Shown: positions 32,870 to 37,760 of the stretch, in pieces | Numbering within the stretch: position 1 is the first letter of the stretch | Layout of the letters: every line of letters begins with the position of its first letter | NCBI GenBank assembly: GCA_021817345.1 | Contig: JAKAVC010000135.1 | Location: 1-37,760, forward strand | Source of the DNA: Deltaproteobacteria bacterium | GTDB taxonomy: Bacteria; Desulfobacterota; Binatia; Binatales; Binataceae | Reading direction: 5' to 3' | DNA: 37,760 bases | The notes under the pieces: model-generated | The model's database searches: none | What the model saw: the letters and a program-made list of their open reading frames with translations, nothing else | Told to the model about the DNA's origin: nothing | Program-made: the position numbers and the translations under genes

Positions 32870-34105
32870 ATGAATCAAATGAATGCGGATGATGAAAAGA
32901 AGCGCGGCATATCGAGGCTCGCGCTGGTTGGCAGTGTCGGTCTTGGCCTCGCCGTCGTTCTGGCGGTCACGGGTATCATCTCGCGCGAGCACGCCGCGAA
33001 GGCGCTGGCCCGGGAGACCAACGAGGCGGCGATTCCGACCGTCGCGGTGATCAAACCGCGGGTCGGAGGGATGCAGCCGACGTTGGTGCTTCCCGGCGAT
33101 GTTGAAGCCTGGTATTGGGCGCCGATTTACGGACAGGTCAGCGGTTATGTGAGGATGTGGTACAAAGACATCGGCGCGCGGGTCAAGAAGGGCGATCTGC
33201 TCGCCGTGATCGACACGCCCGAACTCGACGCCCACGTCAAACAAGCCAAGGCTGAGCTCGCAAAAGCCAGGGCCCAGGAGCAACTGGCGGAAATTACTTC
33301 AAAACGCTGGGACGCCCTCTGGCAGACCGGCCTGAAGCAGCGTTTTGAGCCCGTTTCGCGCCAAGCCACGGATGTGACCGACTACGACCTGGCGGCGGCA
33401 CGCGCGGCGACCCTGGCGGCCAAAGGAGAACTCGACAGGCTGGAAGCGCTGGAAAAATTCAAATATCTGGTTGCCCCGTTCGATGGCGTGGTGACGGCGC
33501 GTCGCACGGATGTCGGCGCGTTCGTCAAGGCGAACGGCGTGTCCAATCAGCCGGAGATGTTCGAAGTCGCGGACATTCACATAATGCGCGTCTATGTGCG
33601 CGTTCCGCAAACGTATGCGTCGCAGATCCATGTTGGAATGAAGGCGGAACTGCATGTGCCGGGGATGCCGGGCAAAGTGTTTCCGGCCACGGTCGACACC
33701 ACGTCGTACGCGGTCAATCTCGACTCGCGCACGCTGCTGGTGGAGTTGTGGGCACCCAATCCAAAGTACGAACTTTATCCGGGCACCTACGCCGAAGTTT
33801 ATTTTCATCTCACTCCGCGGCCGAACGCCGTGGAAATTCCGAGCAGCGCGCTGATCTTCCAAGATCGCGGACTGCAGGTGGCCACGGTCGGGCGCGACGA
33901 TCGAGCGCAATTGCGCAACGTCACCATCGGCCGTGACATGGGTTCCAGCGTCATCGTCATTTCCGGACTCAAGCCTTCCGAGTGGGTAATCGACAGTCCG
34001 CCGGATACGCTCAATGCGGGCGATCTGGTGCGCGTGGTTGGGCATCACGGCGTCTTCCCGGGATTGGAAACCAAGCCGGAACGGATCAGCGACGCGCACC
34101 AATGA
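32870..34105 (+). CDS. RND efflux periplasmic adaptor (membrane fusion protein)
   Basis: 411 aa from the ATG at 32870, 9 bases after GGGAG; an ATG at 32831 in an ATGA overlap with the permease gives 424 aa. There is one N-terminal membrane anchor (about 16-34). The lipoyl/barrel-sandwich halves are YGQVSGYVRMWYKDIGARVKKGDLLAVIDTPELDA (split) and YLVAPFDGVVTARRTDVGAFV, separated by a helical hairpin (VKQAKAELAKARAQEQLAEI, then AATLAAKGELDRLEALEKF). After that come the beta-barrel domain (MRVYVRVPQTYASQIHVGMKAEL) and the membrane-proximal domain ending VVGHHG. It bridges permease and outer-membrane channel. Its stop overlaps the start of the channel gene (ATGA at 34102-34105). Confidence 0.92.
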   Translation: MNQMNADDEKKRGISRLALVGSVGLGLAVVLAVTGIISREHAAKALARETNEAAIPTVAVIKPRVGGMQPTLVLPGDVEAWYWAPIYGQVSGYVRMWYKDIGARVKKGDLLAVIDTPELDAHVKQAKAELAKARAQEQLAEITSKRWDALWQTGLKQRFEPVSRQATDVTDYDLAAARAATLAAKGELDRLEALEKFKYLVAPFDGVVTARRTDVGAFVKANGVSNQPEMFEVADIHIMRVYVRVPQTYASQIHVGMKAELHVPGMPGKVFPATVDTTSYAVNLDSRTLLVELWAPNPKYELYPGTYAEVYFHLTPRPNAVEIPSSALIFQDRGLQVATVGRDDRAQLRNVTIGRDMGSSVIVISGLKPSEWVIDSPPDTLNAGDLVRVVGHHGVFPGLETKPERISDAHQ

Positions 34106-35667
34106 AAAACCTGTTTCGCACGATTGGATTGGGATTTGTCTGCATGCTCGGCGCTTGCAATCTCGCGCCCACGTACCGGCCGCCGAGCGACACGCTCGGA
34201 GTGCTGCCCGCGAGCTACAAGGAGGGTGGCCCCTGGCAGCCTGCCACGCCCTCGGATGCATTGCCGCGCGGCCCGTGGTGGAAAATGTACCACGACCGGC
34301 TGCTTGACCGCCTCGAGACGCAGCTGCTCAGGGCCAATCCGCAACTCGGAGCCGCGTTGGCCAATTACGATGCGTACAAAGACCAGGCGCTCGAACTCGA
34401 CGCCTTCCTGTACCCGTTTGTGACGGCCAGCGGCCTGACCGCTTCCGACGCGACATCGATGGGCCCTCCGCCCGGGACGCCGTATCAGATGACCTATTAC
34501 GGCAGCAACACGGCGTTCATGGAGATGCACTACGAGGTCGACCTATGGGACCAGATCCACAATTCGATTGCCGCGGGCGTCGCCGAGGCTCAGGCCTCGG
34601 CGGCCGACCTGGCCTCCGCGCAACTTAGTCTCGAAGCCGCTCTCGCCAACGCGTACCTGACGCTGCGCCAACTCGATGACGAAGTGAAGCTGCTGAGCGA
34701 TACAGTGGTCGTGTACCGGCAATACCTGCAGGTCGTGGAGGAACGCCGCACGGGCCAAATCGCCTCGGGGCTTGACGTCGCGGAGGCTCGCTTCCAACTG
34801 GAATCGGCGCAGGCTGAGGAATCGGGTCTGCGCGCTCAACGCGCCGTCTACGAGCACATGATCGCGGCTCTGGTCGGCCAACCGGCGCCGGCCTTTTCCA
34901 TCACGCCCAGGATCACCGACATCAAAGTTCCGGTAATCCCCACCAGTGTGCCGTCCGCATTGTTGCAGCGGCGCCCCGACATTGCCGCGGCGGAGCGGCG
35001 GGTCGCGGCCGCGAACGCGCAGATCGGCGTGGCAAGGGCGGCATTCTATCCGAACATTTCGATCAACAATGTGCTGGGAAGTTTTGGAGCGTTGGCCGGT
35101 TCGGCGCTCGCCGTTCCGTTTAGCGTCTGGGCACTGGGTCCAGCCGTAGCCGCACCGCTGTTCGAGGGGGGCCTGCTCCATGCCCAACTCGCGCGGAGCG
35201 TGGCGCAATGGGACAGCGCGGTGCAGAACTATCGTTTCACCGTATTGCGGGCGTTCCAACAGGTCGAAGACGGCCTGTCAAACGTCAACCTCCTGTCCCG
35301 GCAGTACATGGAGCAAAAGGCGGCCGTACACGAAGCCCAGATTGCCCAGAAGATGGCGTTCGATCTCTATCTGCTTGGCGCCAAGGATTACCTCGAACCG
35401 TTGGTGGACCAGGCGACTGCGCTGAAGGCCGAGGAAAAGCAGATCGCCGTCAAGGAGGCCTTGCTCCAATCAAGCGTAAATCTGATCCGCGCGCTCGGCG
35501 GTGGCTGGTCAACCGGCGAACTGCCGGGCAGGAGTAAGGTCTTGATACTGACCGCCACGAGTCCAGTCGAGCCGCCCAGAAGCTCCGCGGTCATGACAAC
35601 CTCGGGTGGCGGCGCGTGTCGGGCGCAGGACAGCGGCGCTGGCGTGTGTAACAGAAACCCGTCGTGA
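34102..35667 (+). CDS. RND outer-membrane channel lipoprotein (OprM/NodT family)
   Basis: 521 aa. A lipoprotein signal ends in LGAC (Cys19), followed by NLAPTYRPP, a motif shared by OprM-type factors. Two TolC-like repeats are visible: WWKMYHDRLLDRLETQLLRANPQLGAALA opens the first; RRPDIAAAERRVAAANAQIGVARAAFYPNISI (split) opens the second, and GPAVAAPLFEGGLLHAQLARS follows. This is the signature of the NodT subfamily. The trimer forms the outer-membrane exit duct. The C-terminus continues about 45 residues past the usual end near LIRALGGGWS with a Ser/Pro/Gly-rich tail containing two Cys. It is coupled to the adaptor gene by an ATGA overlap. Confidence 0.93.
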   Translation: MKNLFRTIGLGFVCMLGACNLAPTYRPPSDTLGVLPASYKEGGPWQPATPSDALPRGPWWKMYHDRLLDRLETQLLRANPQLGAALANYDAYKDQALELDAFLYPFVTASGLTASDATSMGPPPGTPYQMTYYGSNTAFMEMHYEVDLWDQIHNSIAAGVAEAQASAADLASAQLSLEAALANAYLTLRQLDDEVKLLSDTVVVYRQYLQVVEERRTGQIASGLDVAEARFQLESAQAEESGLRAQRAVYEHMIAALVGQPAPAFSITPRITDIKVPVIPTSVPSALLQRRPDIAAAERRVAAANAQIGVARAAFYPNISINNVLGSFGALAGSALAVPFSVWALGPAVAAPLFEGGLLHAQLARSVAQWDSAVQNYRFTVLRAFQQVEDGLSNVNLLSRQYMEQKAAVHEAQIAQKMAFDLYLLGAKDYLEPLVDQATALKAEEKQIAVKEALLQSSVNLIRALGGGWSTGELPGRSKVLILTATSPVEPPRSSAVMTTSGGGACRAQDSGAGVCNRNPS

Positions 35668-35736
35668 TTATTCTAAAATGAGTCCGGTGTCGAGCGCGCC
35701 CGCCTTGTCCTTCACCGCTGTCCGCGGGCATTCTTT

Positions 35737-35768
35737 CCCTTTACCGTCCCATCCCTTTACCGTCCCAT
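35737..35768. repeat. Tandem duplication, 16-bp unit x2, across the end of the DUF1329 gene
   Basis: CCCTTTACCGTCCCAT occurs twice in direct succession (35737-35752 and 35753-35768). On the minus strand each copy reads ATGGGACGGTAAAGGG, so the last codons Met-Gly-Arg-stop are present twice, and the first copy encountered ends the protein. Confidence 0.9.
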
Positions 35769-37148
35769 GCGCCTGAGCGCATCCATCGAACAGTACTCCT
35801 CGAATAGTGCCGGGTCGTTGACGCGTGGTTTGTGTCCGCCCACGGTAGCGGGAACCCAGTAAAAGTGCGACTGACGGCCGCTCTGAAGATCCTCGTTTTG
35901 GTCGCAAGCCAGGTACCAAAAGCCATCCTTGTCCTTGGGAAGAGTATCGGGCCATTCTATCCCGGGTTTGGGCTCCCATTGGCCGTAGTCGAGTTCCTTG
36001 TAGTGCCACGGATCGCCCTTGAGATCGTAAGTCAGCATACTGACCGGAACCTGGGAACGCGCATCGTACCAAACGCGTTTCTTGCCATAGGGTGCTCGGG
36101 GAAAGTGCGTGGGTCGGAGCTCGATGCAATAGGTTTCGGGTATCAGTTCCAATGGGGTGCGGTAATACTTCTGGCCGTTCTCACCGCCAACCAGCGGAAA
36201 AGACCAGTCTTTGTTGATGCCCATGCGCCCATGTGCCGGGGTCGCCAGAAGCGGTCCCTTTCCGACCAATTTGAAATCGCCCCAGGTCAGCAGCGGATCT
36301 CCAACCATGTACAAATCGCTGGTGAAGGTTATGTCACCCGGCACACCCGGCTCGAACCGCTGGTCGGTCGGAAACGTCCGGGTGCGCTTGAGCATTGGCG
36401 TGTAGCCATAGAATAGGGGGAACCGGCGTTGATCGTAGGACCAGATCTGCAGGAACGAGGTTCCGACCAGGTCTTCAGGGAACGTGACGAAGTCAGGATA
36501 ATAGCGCAACTGATTCTTGTGGCCCGGCTGGTACGGTTTCGGGTCCAGCACGGTGCGGCCCACGGTCTGCCACTCTACGGCATAAAAATCGTAGCGGTAC
36601 TGTATGTTGCCTGCGGCGTCAGTCTCCTGGTCGCGAACGCCGTATGCGATGCTGTCGTACTTGGAGAAACTGAGAGTATTGGCGATGAGTACCTGTTTCG
36701 CATCCGTGGGTTCCGGAAACGGATTCCCACCCTGCCAGGGTTGACCGTCCATGGTCCACAAATTGCCATCGGAGCCGAACTTGTATTTGCCCTTGTTGTG
36801 GAGCGTGGCCTCCAGATACGCCTTCGGCATCAGGTGGTCGAGCCTGGTTTCGCTCGGCGCGAGGTCGCAGACTCGCCGTTCATTCTTTATCTGATGGTAG
36901 AGGCCCGGATTCAGAATATCCTTGACGATATCGACGTTGTCGGCGTTGAGAACTCCGCCGATCTTTAGTTTGCCCTTGGTGTAAGCCTCGATTGAGAGCA
37001 ACTCCGGCGGATAGGCGGCCTCGCACGTGCCGGTGTTGCCGATCACCTGCCACAAAGGAGCGAGCACCCCGGCCGCCATGATCCCTTTTGCCGTTTGTTC
37101 GAGAAAATGCCTCCGCGTCCATCCCTCACCGTATTTCAACAGCTTCAT
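35757..37148 (-). CDS. DUF1329 protein with Tat signal (LolA/LppX-like fold)
   Basis: 463 aa, with GAGGTGA 7 bases before the ATG. The N-terminus has a twin-arginine signal, TRRHFLEQ (Arg12-Arg13), followed by a hydrophobic stretch (IMAAGVLAPLWQVIG), so the folded protein is exported to the periplasm. The mature sequence matches DUF1329: YPPELLSIEAYTKGKLKIGGVLN, SFSKYDSIAYGVRDQETD, LRYYPDFVTFPEDLVGTSFLQIWSYDQ (split), RRTFPTDQRFEPGVPGDITF-like, and PYGKKRVWYDARSQVPVSMLTYD. The fold is related to lipoprotein-carrier LolA/LppX. Members often sit near RND exporters and are thought to handle hydrophobic compounds. It is convergent with the RND operon, 89 bases apart. Confidence 0.85.
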   Translation of the reverse strand: MKLLKYGEGWTRRHFLEQTAKGIMAAGVLAPLWQVIGNTGTCEAAYPPELLSIEAYTKGKLKIGGVLNADNVDIVKDILNPGLYHQIKNERRVCDLAPSETRLDHLMPKAYLEATLHNKGKYKFGSDGNLWTMDGQPWQGGNPFPEPTDAKQVLIANTLSFSKYDSIAYGVRDQETDAAGNIQYRYDFYAVEWQTVGRTVLDPKPYQPGHKNQLRYYPDFVTFPEDLVGTSFLQIWSYDQRRFPLFYGYTPMLKRTRTFPTDQRFEPGVPGDITFTSDLYMVGDPLLTWGDFKLVGKGPLLATPAHGRMGINKDWSFPLVGGENGQKYYRTPLELIPETYCIELRPTHFPRAPYGKKRVWYDARSQVPVSMLTYDLKGDPWHYKELDYGQWEPKPGIEWPDTLPKDKDGFWYLACDQNEDLQSGRQSHFYWVPATVGGHKPRVNDPALFEEYCSMDALRRMGR

Positions 37149-37192
37149 AGGCCCGTCACCTCAATTTGAAAATTTTCGCGCCCCCACGCGGG

Positions 37193-37220
37193 AGCTTATT
37201 CACCGTTTGGCGAATAAACT
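37193..37220 (-). promoter_or_regulatory. Operator-like 28-base imperfect palindrome upstream of the DUF1329 gene
   Basis: AGCTTATTCACC (37193-37204), GTTT, GGCGAATAAACT (37209-37220). The arms match at 10 of 12 positions; both mismatches are transitions. It ends 45 bases before the DUF1329 start. Its size and symmetry suit a TetR- or LysR-type dimer site; in RNA the two mismatches become G-U pairs, so a leader hairpin is also possible. Confidence 0.5.
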
Positions 37221-37605
37221 TTTCCAAACAAACCGTCAGAATCGACCCTAAACCAAGGAGTGCAATCGTCGCGCCCGCCCGGAGAGCGCGCCAATGTCAA
37301 GAGCATGTATCCTTTCAAGACGCGTGTCGTGTGCGATACGATACACAAATGGTTTCTATCGGAAACAAGAACCGCAGCTTTGATTTCTGAACCGCCCGCC
37401 TGCTTGAAACTGACTCACAAAGAAACGATGTAGCGGTTGGCGACAAGGAACGCGCAAGTTCAGGTTTTGGCGATGGGTATGTTCACTTTCTGTGTACGCT
37501 CGGATCGGCGGCGTTCGGGGACCAATCGGCAGACGCTCGAATCGCGCTCAAAAAGGAATGACCGCTAACGAAAAGGACGGACGGAACGCAATTGATGTTT
37601 GCCAG

Positions 37606-37638
37606 CAGCGGTATGAGAGGGCATGATTCGAACCGCTG
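37606..37638. repeat. Inverted repeat with 7-bp arms
   Basis: CAGCGGT (37606-37612) and ACCGCTG (37632-37638), separated by 19 bases that include the tRNA-like phrase. Role unknown. Confidence 0.35.
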
Positions 37639-37760
37639 AAGACGCGTAGCCACAGGCGCTTCTTCGGATTTCGGGACCGCTCACTTCATACGGGGGTCGG
37701 CGGCGAGAGGAATGCGCGCGAGTTTTCACCGGGTAGGGTTAGACTTGAGCCACAGGTAGC

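Larger units (their letters stand above)
37149..37760. other. Right-end intergenic region
   Basis: About 600 bases upstream of the DUF1329 gene. No gene is supported; all open frames are short. It contains the 28-base palindrome at 37193-37220 and a tRNA-like phrase at 37614-37641 described separately. No rRNA, tRNA or insertion-sequence end is recognised. Confidence 0.4.

Noticed and set aside
37560..37700. A possible tRNA gene on the minus strand, with an acceptor stem TGAGCGG/CCTCTCA (6 of 7 pairs) and a GGTTCGAATC-like T-loop.
   Set aside because: The T-stem does not pair, no D-arm is recognisable, and the middle has no 5-bp stem with a 7-base anticodon loop.

Overview
The window is high-GC chromosomal DNA from a Gram-negative bacterium. 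The envelope is shown by an RND tripartite exporter with an outer-membrane lipoprotein channel, a GspC-like protein, several lipobox proteins and a Tat-exported DUF1329 protein. Gene density is high, with many 4-base ATGA overlaps. The mixture (Flp/Tad pilus, family III CoA-transferase with a SnoaL-like partner, DUF1329 next to an RND exporter, plant-type glutamate-cysteine ligase) fits a soil deltaproteobacterial-type lineage such as Binatota/Desulfobacterota. That placement is inference; no rRNA or other phylogenetic marker is present.

Layout. (1) 1-3190, minus strand: the start of a tad (Flp pilus) locus, read leftwards as TadG-like protein, Flp pilin, TadE-like pseudopilin, CpaB and the N-terminus of the CpaC/RcpA secretin, which runs off the left edge. 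(2) 3738-4283: an unrecognised gene. (3) 4491-10829, plus strand: otsA, otsB, then a complete carbohydrate ABC importer (lipoprotein, two permeases, ATPase) in one run, pointing to trehalose synthesis linked to uptake or recapture of trehalose or a related sugar. (4) 11059-14668: a soluble DUF2156 protein, a small Fe-S protein, a BNR beta-propeller translationally coupled to a MoaD/ThiS-like carrier ending in Gly-Gly, and an HxlR-family regulator whose start lies in a perfect inverted repeat. (5) 15053-16733, minus: a CoA-transferase followed by a SnoaL-like protein. (6) 16868-20232, plus: comF, a methyltransferase, purM, purN and grxC, closed by two strong hairpins. (7) 20335-23423: a small lipoprotein, a cold-shock-like OB-fold protein, and a glpK/acetyltransferase pair. 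(8) 23621-28249, plus: gshA, a gspC-like gene, an acetyltransferase and a D-Ala-D-Ala carboxypeptidase. (9) 28424-28729: a YdaT-like small protein, then about 800 bases with no convincing gene. (10) 29544-35667, plus: an RND exporter operon (permease, adaptor, outer-membrane factor), facing a convergent DUF1329 gene with a 28-base operator-like palindrome upstream. The last 600 bases hold no gene I can support.

Most genes belong to known families. I see no CRISPR array, transposase, rRNA or convincing tRNA. The points most worth checking are the RND permease, which appears to lack both the second Asp and the Lys of the AcrB proton relay; the BNR-propeller/MoaD-like pair beside a three-Cys Fe-S protein; the HxlR start-site palindrome; the otsAB-ABC importer linkage; and the palindrome upstream of the DUF1329 gene.
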